Shown in pieces: positions 9,801 to 17,412 of a stretch of DNA of 64,000 nucleotides (position 1 is its first letter; each line of letters begins with the position of its first letter). The position numbers and the translations under genes are program-made. The notes beneath the pieces are model-generated. The model had not been told where the DNA came from. It did not search any database and saw nothing but the letters and a program-made list of their open reading frames with translations. The DNA is taken from positions 62,001 through 126,000 of the forward strand of contig JAQGOP010000032.1 of the NCBI GenBank assembly GCA_028293545.1, read 5' to 3'. The DNA comes from Verrucomicrobiota bacterium (GTDB lineage: Bacteria; Verrucomicrobiota; Verrucomicrobiia; Opitutales; Opitutaceae).

Positions 9801-10129
9801 GCCCCCGCGGTGATCGCCTTCAACGCCACGATCCGCCCCAGCCCGACCTGCTGCGCCGCAAATATCCGCCCCATGCCACCGCGTCCCAGTTCCTCGATGA
9901 TTTCGTAATCCGCTATGCGCGCCGGCAGCCCGTCGAACGCCGCGTCACCCGTCCCCGTGCCCGACTCAAACGCTTCGCCCGCCGGCACGGTCGCACCCCA
10001 ATCGAACGACAACACCCGGGCGCCCGCACATGGCAGGCAGACGCCCTTGCCCGCCGTCGAAGGCGTCAACCCGGCGCCGCAGCGCGGACAACCCTCCTGC
10101 GATGCGAGTGGGCCTTCAGTAGATTTCAT
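6827..10129 (-). CDS. Transmembrane Ser/Thr protein kinase with WD40-like propeller
   Basis: A 1100-aa signalling protein. Residues 14-34 hold a CxxC...CxxC zinc-ribbon. The kinase domain spans about 74-336: GRGGMGRIF glycine loop, ALKAI lysine, HRDLKPSNILL catalytic loop, DFGLAS and GTPHYLSPEA. All catalytic residues are present, so it should be active. One membrane helix lies at about 361-383, followed by a charged coiled coil (about 384-440). The remaining 650 residues hold repeated SPDG-type blades, typical of WD40 or YVTN propellers. The topology places the kinase in the cytoplasm and the propeller outside as a likely sensor. An ECF-type sigma factor gene lies 100 nt upstream on the same strand and is the obvious candidate partner. 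Confidence 0.93.
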   Translation of the reverse strand: MKSTEGPLASQEGCPRCGAGLTPSTAGKGVCLPCAGARVLSFDWGATVPAGEAFESGTGTGDAAFDGLPARIADYEIIEELGRGGMGRIFAAQQVGLGRIVALKAITAGASGATDLERRFLREAQTIARLRHPNIVAVHDFGRANGFAYFTMDYIEGGDVAQAARSQGYTPREAAALVQKVAGALAYTHGEGVLHRDLKPSNILLDRGEPRVADFGLASQLEPGGDLTAVSGIVGTPHYLSPEAMHGGTAAQGVAGDIYALGVILFELCTGRTPFAGASPVELAAIVATTEPPSPRLLAPAMPVDLETICLKCLEREPGRRYANMMELAEDLRRFLAGEAILARPISAPARFLRWCRRRPALAAVWVLITALAVGSTVAAARINRERERAEQALTAAQAAESSARERLREARLAQARAVRRTTVAGRREQALAALAEAARIRPGADLRDEALAALLLPDIRALERWELAPSAPGEINFDAAGTLASVEPLDAEGLHRGPAVIRRWREKESVATLAVPGTTALGRLRFSPDGKWVMARYRDSTVRVWRIGTAAPVVTIAGRPAPGEKIETEIYNDDYDFSPDGARFAVGLPEGGISVHRTEDGKELVRWVSPAKLHTLRFSPDGARIAGAILNGGMDHPAVFVLTSAKLEFERSLTIGDEVGSLTWTPDSRVIAVALRQNLIASYDVRDGRLLQKFSSVARNPRDLVYLGREDLMAVRGSGTTTMHLLNPTRGEDEVLMNNIGASFITTVPGSSSFIVSDNTTQITRWEVMAPTGFRTVPPPRPSGYERIGDSGALDFSADGRWDITSAIGVSMVRDVHTGRLAGDIVDSTAEMADMATAVFSLDTKSILRCSVRQGFRRVELVWTGSDACHGGRSEMLDGEKGFVISSYTDDRRRFALVDYFGGNVKVVEVTSAGARTLSRWKTPGVYSAAFSPGGKQVLVNCTGLGPTAAEQRLRVHDAATGEIVKDLGSEVSCDTSWSSDGKVALTSHGQKESILWDAQTWKPIARLPGELGGDMTTFTISPDGSYAVIARDQSIHLVSTKDGTKLGSIAIPSAPGLASTIKFVPGESRFAVLWRDGRIDYFDPVALKTELARIGLGW

Positions 10130-10229
10130 GGGTTCAGGCAGGGTTACCGAAAAGGGGCGCCAAGGATTTCAACGGGAGCGGAATTTTTATCGAAATGACC
10201 CAAGCCATGGCGCGGCTCGCCGCCAGGGC

Positions 10230-11015
10230 TCATTTCCGCAGCGTGTGCATCAGGTGGCGCATCTCGCCATCCACTTCCGTGGGATCCTGCACCGTCGCGG
10301 CGACCTCGAGCTTGACCAATTCCGCATAGCGCGCGTTGAGCCGGTGCACCAGGACCGCGATGTGGGTCCGCGTCGAACCCAATTCCTTCGCTGCGGCTTC
10401 GTAATCGCCCCGCGTGGGCGTGGAACTGAGGAAAGGCTTGAGGATCTCGAACGACTGCAGCTTGCCCGCCGCGATCTGCTCGCTCGCCAGCCGACCGAGC
10501 GCGCGCCCCAGCAAAGTGAGGGCCCAGCTGCGCTCGTAAGCTTCGCTCGGGTCGCTTGAGGGTTGGTCGGTCGCCGCAAACTCGTGCTCCGCATTCAGGC
10601 TGTGCCAGTCGACGAACTGGGCTCCGCCACCGCGTTTCTGCGCGCCCGCGCGCTCATAATGCGCCCCGAGGAAATGTTTCAGCGCGCCAATCAGGTAGCC
10701 GCGAAAACGGCCCTTGGACGGATCGGGTCGGTCGAGGAAATCGCTTTCCATGAGGTGCACGAAAAAACCCTGCGTGAGATCCTCCGCGTCGGCCGGCGTT
10801 TGCTGCCGCCGCCGGAGATAGCCGTAGACCGGGAGCCAGTACGCCGCGCACAGTTTCTCCAGCGCTTCGCGGCGATGCTGCGAGTCGCGGCGCGTTTCGA
10901 GGATCATGCTCCACTGTGTCGACACAAACGCCGCTCCCGAAGGAGCGCTCACCGCGCGGGAAGCAGCACGAGCAGCCATGGCCGCCGACATTGCCGGGCG
11001 TTCGCCACTCGGCAA
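10230..11015 (-). CDS. ECF-type RNA polymerase sigma factor
   Basis: A 261-aa sigma-70-family protein of the kind found beside Ser/Thr kinases in Planctomycetes and Verrucomicrobia. Region 2 is visible as STQWSMILE, LCAAYWLPVYGYLRRR and the DAEDLTQGFFVHLME core-binding segment. Region 4 is the C-terminal SSTPTRGDYEAAAKELG helix-turn-helix followed by ARYAELVKLEVAATV. No anti-sigma factor is adjacent; the next gene on the same strand is the membrane kinase, so control by phosphorylation is a reasonable inference. The N-terminal 27 residues are Ala/Ser-rich and the start is uncertain (Met1, Met9 or Met13). Target promoters cannot be predicted here. Confidence 0.86.
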   Translation of the reverse strand: MPSGERPAMSAAMAARAASRAVSAPSGAAFVSTQWSMILETRRDSQHRREALEKLCAAYWLPVYGYLRRRQQTPADAEDLTQGFFVHLMESDFLDRPDPSKGRFRGYLIGALKHFLGAHYERAGAQKRGGGAQFVDWHSLNAEHEFAATDQPSSDPSEAYERSWALTLLGRALGRLASEQIAAGKLQSFEILKPFLSSTPTRGDYEAAAKELGSTRTHIAVLVHRLNARYAELVKLEVAATVQDPTEVDGEMRHLMHTLRK

Positions 11016-11091
11016 GGGCGGAGCGCGTCCTTTGGCGAGCGAAGTTTCCGGGTCGCGAAGGAGCCGCGCATCAGACGCGTAACTTTCCGAT

Positions 11092-12021
11092 CTATTTCCG
11101 CACGACTTCGCGCACCACCGACTGCGGACGCTGGTTGATCGTCACGAACATCCGGCCGATATACTCGCCGATCAATCCCAGCATCACGAGCTGCGTCCCT
11201 GAAAAAACCAGCAGCGCGACCATCAGCGAGCCCCAGCCAAATGTCGGGCCCTGGTTGGTCAGGCGCAGGTACAGCACCCAGGCGAAACCCACCAGCCCCG
11301 CGAACGCCATGACCAAACCCAGCCCCGTGGCGATGCGCAGCGGCACCACGGAAAAATTCACCCAGGCACTGAGCCAAAGGCGGACCAATCGCCGCAGCGT
11401 GTAACCGCTCGATCCCGCGACGCGCTCCTCATGGCGCACTTCAATCGAACCGATGCGCTGCGTCACCTGGAGCAAGAGTCCGTCGATGTACGGATGCGGC
11501 CCGGCATGCGCCGACACCTCGCGTGCGACAAACGCCGTCACGCACCGGAAGCTCGAAAGGTAGAAACCCGGCGGTTTGTCCAAGGCCCAATCCGTCATCC
11601 GATTCGTGAACCAGCTGCCGAAATTCCGCCACCACGAGTGCTGCTTCGTCACGTAGTGCCCGAACACCACGTCCCAGCCCGTCGCCTTTGCCTCCGTCCA
11701 CATCCGCACCGCTTCCGCCGGGGGATTCTGCCCGTCGTCGTCGAGGTTCACGATGTGCGCCCCCTGCGCATGCCGCCAGCCGGTCAGCACCGCGTTGTGC
11801 TCGCCGTAGTTTCGCGCGTGTTCGATGTACGTGATCGGGACCCGCGCGGAGTTCACCAGTTCGCGCGCCGTCGACGCGGTGGCATCGCGGCTGCCGTCGT
11901 TGACGAGGATGATTTCCAGGCCGCCCGCGACGTCCAGCGCCTCAATCGTGCGCACCAAAGGCCCAATGGTCTCCGCGCAGTTATAGAGGGGAATGACGAA
12001 ACTGAGCGCGGGGCCGGCCAT
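11092..12021 (-). CDS. Polyprenyl-phosphate glycosyltransferase (GT2, ArnC/GtrB-like) with two C-terminal TM helices
   Basis: A 309-aa membrane-anchored GT2 enzyme. FVIPLYNCAETIG and LVNDGSRDAT form the nucleotide site, NLDDDGQNPP is the metal-binding DDD/QxPP motif of the ArnC/GtrB group, and HYVTKQHSWWRNFGSWFTNR precedes the membrane part. Two hydrophobic helices (about residues 230-255 and 262-290) close the protein. Such enzymes load a sugar onto undecaprenyl phosphate at the inner membrane. The Met at 12021 is chosen because it begins just before the GT fold and avoids a 44-nt overlap with the upstream aminotransferase. The aminotransferase next to it suggests that an amino sugar may be transferred. 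Confidence 0.88.
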   Translation of the reverse strand: MAGPALSFVIPLYNCAETIGPLVRTIEALDVAGGLEIILVNDGSRDATASTARELVNSARVPITYIEHARNYGEHNAVLTGWRHAQGAHIVNLDDDGQNPPAEAVRMWTEAKATGWDVVFGHYVTKQHSWWRNFGSWFTNRMTDWALDKPPGFYLSSFRCVTAFVAREVSAHAGPHPYIDGLLLQVTQRIGSIEVRHEERVAGSSGYTLRRLVRLWLSAWVNFSVVPLRIATGLGLVMAFAGLVGFAWVLYLRLTNQGPTFGWGSLMVALLVFSGTQLVMLGLIGEYIGRMFVTINQRPQSVVREVVRK

Positions 12022-12025
12022 GAAG

Positions 12026-13144
12026 TCAGGAATTTGACCAACCAATGATTTCGGCCGTGACCCTGTCAACGTCCGCCGCTGAAATCCCCGGGTGCACCGG
12101 CAGGCACAGCACTTCGTCGCACGCGCGCTCGGTTTCCGGCAGCTGCGTCGAATCGGCGAACGCCGGCTGGCGATAAATCGGCACGGGATAAAGAATGCCG
12201 CAGAGAATCCCCCGCTCGGCCAGGTGCGCGCGCAGCGCTTCGCGCTTCGGCGTGCGCACGGTGAATTGATGCCAGGCCGGGACCGCCGTCGGCGCCACGG
12301 ACGGGAGCCGCAGCGGGACCGTGGACAACCCGGCTAGGTAGCGGTTCGCGCGCTCGCGCCGCACGCCGTTTTCGGCGTCCAAGTATTTCAATTTCACGCG
12401 CAGCACCGCCGCCTGGATTTCATCGAGCCGGCTGTTGCGACCGGGAATCTCGCTCACATAACGCTGGCGCCAGCCGTACTGGCGCAGCAGGCGCGCCCGC
12501 TCGGCCACCGCCGCGTCCATCGTGAAAACGGCGCCGCCATCCCCGAGCGCGCCGAGATTCTTCGTCGGGTAAAAGCTGTATGCCGCCGCGTCGCCCCACA
12601 TCGCGGCTCTTTTCCCCGCGATCACGGCCCCGTGCGATTGCGCGCAATCCTCCACAACCTTCGCACCGTGGCGACGCGCCAGCTCGACGATTGCCGGTAG
12701 CGCGACGGGATGACCGTACAAGTGAACCGGGACGACCGCCTTCACTTTTCCTTCGTGTGACCGCAAAATCCGTTCAAGCGCGGCGGGCGACATCAGCATC
12801 GTGGCGGGATCGATTTCCACGAACAACGGCCGCGCGCCGATCTGCTGGATCGCGCACACGGTGGCGGTGACGGTGTTCGCGACCGTAGCCACGAGGTCGC
12901 CCGCGCCAATGCCGACGGCGCGCAGCGCGACTTCGATCGCTTCGGTGCCGTTGGCGACCGTCACGACGTGGCCGGCGCCATGGTACGCGGCAAACTCGCG
13001 CTCGAAGCCTTCGACCTCCGGGCCGAGGATGTAATGACCGCTCACGAGCACGCGCTCGATGGCCGCGCGGATTTCATCGGCATGCGCGACAAAGCCGGCC
13101 TTGGGGTCCGCGGTCAGCAGCGTGGGGGCAACAGGTCTAGACAT
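12026..13144 (-). CDS. DegT/DnrJ/EryC1-type sugar aminotransferase
   Basis: A 372-aa PLP enzyme that should transfer an amino group from glutamate to a nucleotide keto-sugar. Visible motifs: GPEVEGFEREFAAYHG, ANGTEAIEVALRA (phosphate-binding), VHLYGHP, VEDCAQSHGA (PLP-stacking Asp) and SFYPTKNLGALGDGG with the Schiff-base lysine. GRNSRLDEIQAAVL and the C-terminal PVHPGIS are also family hallmarks. Its start overlaps the end of the upstream SDR gene by 8 nt, pointing to a coupled pair in which the SDR may make the keto-sugar substrate. The exact sugar is unknown. Confidence 0.93.
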   Translation of the reverse strand: MSRPVAPTLLTADPKAGFVAHADEIRAAIERVLVSGHYILGPEVEGFEREFAAYHGAGHVVTVANGTEAIEVALRAVGIGAGDLVATVANTVTATVCAIQQIGARPLFVEIDPATMLMSPAALERILRSHEGKVKAVVPVHLYGHPVALPAIVELARRHGAKVVEDCAQSHGAVIAGKRAAMWGDAAAYSFYPTKNLGALGDGGAVFTMDAAVAERARLLRQYGWRQRYVSEIPGRNSRLDEIQAAVLRVKLKYLDAENGVRRERANRYLAGLSTVPLRLPSVAPTAVPAWHQFTVRTPKREALRAHLAERGILCGILYPVPIYRQPAFADSTQLPETERACDEVLCLPVHPGISAADVDRVTAEIIGWSNS

Positions 13145-14138
13145 AGTGAGTCAGTTCCGTCCGATAAAAATCCAGGGTTCTCTCCAGCATCGTCCGCAAG
13201 CCGGTCGTGGGCCGCCAGCCCAACTTTCGGGCGATGCGCCGATCGTCGGCGTAGAAATCGCCGATATCGATTTTTTTTCGAGCCGCCGGGAATTTCCGCA
13301 CAACGAAGTTTCCCCCGCCGTTGACGTCCACCAGCTGGTTGGCCAGCTGCAGCAGCGTAACCGGCGGAGGGCCGCCAAGGTTGAAAACCTCCCCGATCGC
13401 CTCGTCGCGTCCGGCGGCGAGCAGGAACGCTTCGACGGCATCGTCCACGAAAGTGAAGTCCCGCCGCTGCGCCCCGCCCCACACTTCGAACGGCCGGCCC
13501 TGGACCACGTCGCGAATCCACACGCCGACGAAAGTCTGGCGGGCGTCCTTCACGCGCATGCCCGGCCCGATCGTATTCGTGAGCCGCAGGGCCGTCGCAC
13601 GCAGGCCGTGCACGCGGGAGTAAAGCAGGTGAAACGACTCCCCCGCGATTTTGTTGATCCCGTTGACGTCGACCGGGCGCAGCGGATGCGTCTCATCCAC
13701 CGGCAGGTAATCCGGGCGGCCATAAACCTGGCGCGTGCTCGCGAACACGATGCGGATCGTCGGATTGTGAATGCGGCAGGCTTCGAGGATGGCGAGCTGC
13801 GCGCGGCAGTTGATGTCGAGGTCGGTCTGCGGGTCCGTCATCGAGTCCATGTGGCTCGTCTGCCCCGCGAGGTTGAAAATATAATCCTGCCCGCGCACCA
13901 ATCGCGGCAGCCGCGGCCAATCCCGCACGTCCGCGACGTGGACTTTCACGCGGGATAAAATCCCCGCGAGATTCCGCCGGTTGCCGCCGTACTCGGGAAT
14001 GAGGCTGTCGACGATCGTGACCTTGCTCCCAAGCTTCACCAACTCGCGGGCGAGGTTCGAACCGATGAAGCCCAAACCTCCTGTAATGAGCACGCGCCGA
14101 CCGGCGTAAGTGTCCTGGAGGAAGGAAGGTGATGCCAT
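13137..14138 (-). CDS. NAD-dependent sugar-nucleotide SDR with Asn in place of catalytic Tyr
   Basis: A 333-aa extended SDR. VLITGGLGFIGS (residues 16-27) binds NAD, NLAGQTSHMDSM replaces the usual HxAA region, and FASTRQVYGRP is the Ser/Thr loop. Where the family has YxxxK, this protein reads NGINK, so the catalytic tyrosine is replaced by asparagine. The rest is conserved: RLTNTIGPGMR, ARQTFVGVWIRD, RDFTFVDD. I recall related saccharide-cluster SDRs with the same VNGINK feature, so this is probably a subfamily trait and not damage. The reaction could be dehydration or epimerisation with another acid/base residue, or a different one. It is followed directly by the aminotransferase. Confidence 0.82.
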   Translation of the reverse strand: MASPSFLQDTYAGRRVLITGGLGFIGSNLARELVKLGSKVTIVDSLIPEYGGNRRNLAGILSRVKVHVADVRDWPRLPRLVRGQDYIFNLAGQTSHMDSMTDPQTDLDINCRAQLAILEACRIHNPTIRIVFASTRQVYGRPDYLPVDETHPLRPVDVNGINKIAGESFHLLYSRVHGLRATALRLTNTIGPGMRVKDARQTFVGVWIRDVVQGRPFEVWGGAQRRDFTFVDDAVEAFLLAAGRDEAIGEVFNLGGPPPVTLLQLANQLVDVNGGGNFVVRKFPAARKKIDIGDFYADDRRIARKLGWRPTTGLRTMLERTLDFYRTELTHYV

Positions 14139-14239
14139 GCGACGAATCCGATCTGAGCCAAACCGCGAGGTGAGGCGATGCCGAAAGGTGGAACGCGTCG
14201 TATGCCCTCGGCTCCGCCGAGTCCGGCAACCCGCTTCGC

Positions 14240-16444
14240 CTATGGCTTGCCGTCCGGCACGGGCTGCACTTCCAGTTCGATGGCGTAGACCGCAAAACCC
14301 AGCTTGCGCGCGTCGCGCGCATTCCCCTCGGTGGGCAGGATGCTGGAACGCAGCTCCAGCGTTGACTCTCCCGGCGGCAGTAAAATTCCCGGGATCGTTC
14401 GCTCACCCAGGGTTTCTCCCACCGTGACCGTTCCCCACAGCGTCTTGTCGCGCCACACCTGGATTTCCCGTTTCTCCAACGTCCGCATCAGCAGCCGCAA
14501 CGTCACTTCGCGCGGGCCCGCCTGCGGGTTTTCCACCAGGAGCGTCGCGTCGCCCTTCGACCAGCGCCACCGCTGGAAGACCCGGGGAATGCGCTCCAGC
14601 TGGTACCAGCCCTCGTCGAGTTTGAGGCGAAGGAAATAAGGGCTGTGCGTGTTCAGCAGGGAAAAACTGCGCCCGATCCGCAGCGACCCCGCTTCGGCGG
14701 GCGCCGAGATCGTCACCACGCCATCCGTCAATTCCCAGTCGCCCTTCAGCGCGGTGTTCAACCGGCCCTCATAGGTATGGGTGCGAAAATACTGGGGCTT
14801 TTTCAGCAGGAAGGCGTTCGCCCACAGCCGTGTCCAAAAATCGTTCACGCTTATGTTGATCGACGTGACCTCCGGCATCGCCTCGATCTTCTGGATCTTG
14901 ACCATGTCGACATCGACGATCAGCGGCGGATTCTCCAATTTTTCGGAGAAGCGGTACGCGACCGACAAGTTGAAGAGTGTCATGCCCGCGATTCCGATCC
15001 GAGCCGCCCACCGCTGCGCCGATTGCCGGCTGCGCGACAGCGTCGTCCAATAACAGTAACCGCAGAGCTGGCCCGGGAAAAAAACCGCCATGAGCTTGTA
15101 CGCGTCGTAACTCGCATTGGTGCCGAGCAATGCGCCCCGCAACTCAAGGTAGGAATAGCCCACCAGCACCGGCAGCATCATCGTGACCGCGCGGAACACC
15201 GCCCGGCGGCGATAGTTCACGTCGCGCGTGAACGCCATCACGAGCAGGAAAAACAACAGGCACGAAAGCAGCAGCCGGAGCCAAAGCGCGACAGGCCCAA
15301 GCGCGGGGCCGTTGACCGCACCCAGCCAGCCTTCCGGCGACATCACGGGGATATGCCAGCCGAAGTCGTACTGACCGAACAACTCGAAACGCTCGATCAA
15401 TCCCAACGCCCTTTGCGTAAACAAAAGCCCGCAGACGACCAGCGGCACGAGCATCACCACGAGCCATTGCCCGAATCTCCGCCAGCGCCCAACGAGGAGG
15501 ACGGACGCGCCCACATACGTCAGCGCCGGCACGAGGCAGATGATGACGATGAAATTGTAGCTCCCGAGGATCAGCCAGTAAGCCATCGCGAGCACGCCGA
15601 ACATCGCCGCGCCCAGGCTCCACGTGAGCCGATTGCGCCACAGCACCACGCCCGCCCAAGTGATGAACACAATCGCATGCGCCGCCAGCAGCTGCCCCAT
15701 CGCCACGTGCGCCACGGCGTACCAGGTGATCGGATTCAGCCCATAAATCGCCGCGATCCAAAAGCTCACGCGCGGCGAATATCGCATCACCGCGCGGCTC
15801 ATCCAGAACACCGCCGGCAATGAACACACCAGCAGCACAATCGTCAGGAGCCCCGTGATTTCATGTGGCACAAACCCAAACACCGCGCCGTTGAACGCGA
15901 TCAGCGCCGAGGGCGTGAAATGATTCAGGCGCAGCCAGAAATCGAAAAAGTTATCGACGGACGCGACCTGCACCACCTCGGTCAGCCCGATGAATCCACT
16001 GCGATCGCTCTTCGCGAACTCCTGCAGCACCCGGGCGCCGGCCGCATAGTCCGCGGCATCGCAGCTGCCGAGCGACATGGTCGTGAGGCGACGCGACGCC
16101 ATGGCCTGCGGCAGCACCAGGAAGCACATGTCGACCAGCAGCAGGACGCCCAGCGCCCAGTACCGGGTCAGGGTCGCGACGACGTATTCGCTCCCGTGTT
16201 TCCGCAGTGCGAACGCCAGCAGGACGATCGGGAGCAACTCGGTCCACCGCGCGTACACATTGGCTCCCGCAAGGCCCGAGTAAGCGCCAGCCCAGACGAT
16301 CGCAGACTGCAGCGCCAAGCCCATCGGCGCGGAAAAAATCGGCCAATAATTCCGCCACGCCTTCGGTGTCAGGAGGATCGCCGCTCCGGCGCCCCACACC
16401 ACGACGTGCAGGAGGAGCGCAAACGCAGCCACGAAGAACACCAT
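14240..16444 (-). CDS. Polytopic membrane protein with C-terminal beta-rich domain, probable glycan-assembly protein
   Basis: A 734-aa protein with roughly ten or more hydrophobic helices over the first 480 residues (it begins VFFVAAFALLLHVVVWGAGA). The soluble C-terminal part of about 200 residues contains a WRWSKGDATLLVENPQ strand region and ends DARKLGFAVYAIELEV. The size and layout resemble lipid-linked-sugar glycosyltransferases (GT-C) or flippase/polymerase proteins, but I see no decisive catalytic motif. The C-terminal module resembles those of the proteins at 4267, 20023 and 21694. It lies 101 nt upstream of the SDR gene and is probably part of the same minus-strand unit. Confidence 0.7.
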   Translation of the reverse strand: MVFFVAAFALLLHVVVWGAGAAILLTPKAWRNYWPIFSAPMGLALQSAIVWAGAYSGLAGANVYARWTELLPIVLLAFALRKHGSEYVVATLTRYWALGVLLLVDMCFLVLPQAMASRRLTTMSLGSCDAADYAAGARVLQEFAKSDRSGFIGLTEVVQVASVDNFFDFWLRLNHFTPSALIAFNGAVFGFVPHEITGLLTIVLLVCSLPAVFWMSRAVMRYSPRVSFWIAAIYGLNPITWYAVAHVAMGQLLAAHAIVFITWAGVVLWRNRLTWSLGAAMFGVLAMAYWLILGSYNFIVIICLVPALTYVGASVLLVGRWRRFGQWLVVMLVPLVVCGLLFTQRALGLIERFELFGQYDFGWHIPVMSPEGWLGAVNGPALGPVALWLRLLLSCLLFFLLVMAFTRDVNYRRRAVFRAVTMMLPVLVGYSYLELRGALLGTNASYDAYKLMAVFFPGQLCGYCYWTTLSRSRQSAQRWAARIGIAGMTLFNLSVAYRFSEKLENPPLIVDVDMVKIQKIEAMPEVTSINISVNDFWTRLWANAFLLKKPQYFRTHTYEGRLNTALKGDWELTDGVVTISAPAEAGSLRIGRSFSLLNTHSPYFLRLKLDEGWYQLERIPRVFQRWRWSKGDATLLVENPQAGPREVTLRLLMRTLEKREIQVWRDKTLWGTVTVGETLGERTIPGILLPPGESTLELRSSILPTEGNARDARKLGFAVYAIELEVQPVPDGKP

Positions 16445-16569
16445 AGGAAGATCACACTAGAGCTTTTGGGTCGGCGAAAACAATGCCGAACGTAGATGCC
16501 GATCGGAGACCGCCGTCACCCCCGCTCAAAATTCCGGCTCCCGATTCGCGTTCATTCGCGATTGAAAAC

Positions 16570-17340
16570 TTAAGCGCCGTTCGGTCGGAGACCGGCGCTG
16601 CGCCGCGCACCGACCGCCAATATCGAACTTCCCCACGGCAGCGTTAGACCCGTGCCCAGCCACGCCCGCTCGGCCGCCATGGCTGCGCGGAATCCCGCCT
16701 CGATCGGCGCCGGATAAAGCTGCACGTCGCTCCCGCCGCGCGGAGCTGGCAGGAGCTTCCGCCGCACAATCACGAGCGGCAACGGCAGCGCGTTCCAATG
16801 CGTGACGCGGCTCACGCGAAAATCCGCGTCCTGCATTTTCGTCGTCAGCTCGCCCCGTTGATAACGCCGCTTCGCGTGGGTCGCCTCGTCGTGATACGAC
16901 CAAAGCCAGCGGTGCGCGGGGACATTGATCACCGCCACGCCGCCCGGCACGAGCACGCGGGCGAATTCGCGCAGCGCCGCCCCGTCGTCATCGACGTGGT
17001 AGATCACGTCCGCGGAAACCACCGCCTCGAACGTCGCATCCGGAAAAGGCAGCGCCGTGATCGAGGCTTCCCGAATCTCCGCGCCGCAGCGCGTGCGAGC
17101 CAGCGCGCAGGCTTCCGGCGACAGATCGACCCCCGTCCACCGCCAGGTCGGTTCCAGGTTCGAGAGTCGGCGAATCAATCCGCCGGTCCCGCAACCCGCG
17201 TCGAGCACCCGCGGCGCCGCGACGCCGGGCGTGGCGCGCAATCCCTCCGACAACGCGCGGTGCAGGTGACCATGCAGCGCGCGGTAATACCACATGGCGT
17301 CCTCGACGGCGGCCATCTTGCGGTATTCGTCAATTTCCAT
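16570..17340 (-). CDS. Class I SAM-dependent methyltransferase
   Basis: A 256-aa cytoplasmic methyltransferase. VLDAGCGTGGLIRRL (residues about 45-60) is motif I, GVDLSPEACALA is motif II, FEAVVSADVIYHVDDD is the motif-IV region and LVPGGVAVINVPAHRWLWSYHD is post-motif. The latter is typical of saccharide-cluster methyltransferases. The ATG at 17340 (MEIDEYRKM) is preferred because the longer frame adds 43 residues of compositionally different sequence. The neighbours suggest it caps or decorates a surface glycan by O- or N-methylation. The substrate is not inferable. Confidence 0.85.
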   Translation of the reverse strand: MEIDEYRKMAAVEDAMWYYRALHGHLHRALSEGLRATPGVAAPRVLDAGCGTGGLIRRLSNLEPTWRWTGVDLSPEACALARTRCGAEIREASITALPFPDATFEAVVSADVIYHVDDDGAALREFARVLVPGGVAVINVPAHRWLWSYHDEATHAKRRYQRGELTTKMQDADFRVSRVTHWNALPLPLVIVRRKLLPAPRGGSDVQLYPAPIEAGFRAAMAAERAWLGTGLTLPWGSSILAVGARRSAGLRPNGA

Positions 17341-17412
17341 CGGGCGTGAAGTCCAGCGGCGGGATAAAGCTTTGCCAAGGCAAACGCTGCGGTTTTCCCT
17401 CGCGACTGCTTC

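Noticed and set aside
7160..10198. A long open frame (about 1000 codons) on the plus strand opposite the kinase gene
   Set aside because: It is the antisense shadow of a GC-rich gene: composition is His/Arg/Ala-rich with no domain, and the minus strand has a complete, motif-rich kinase.
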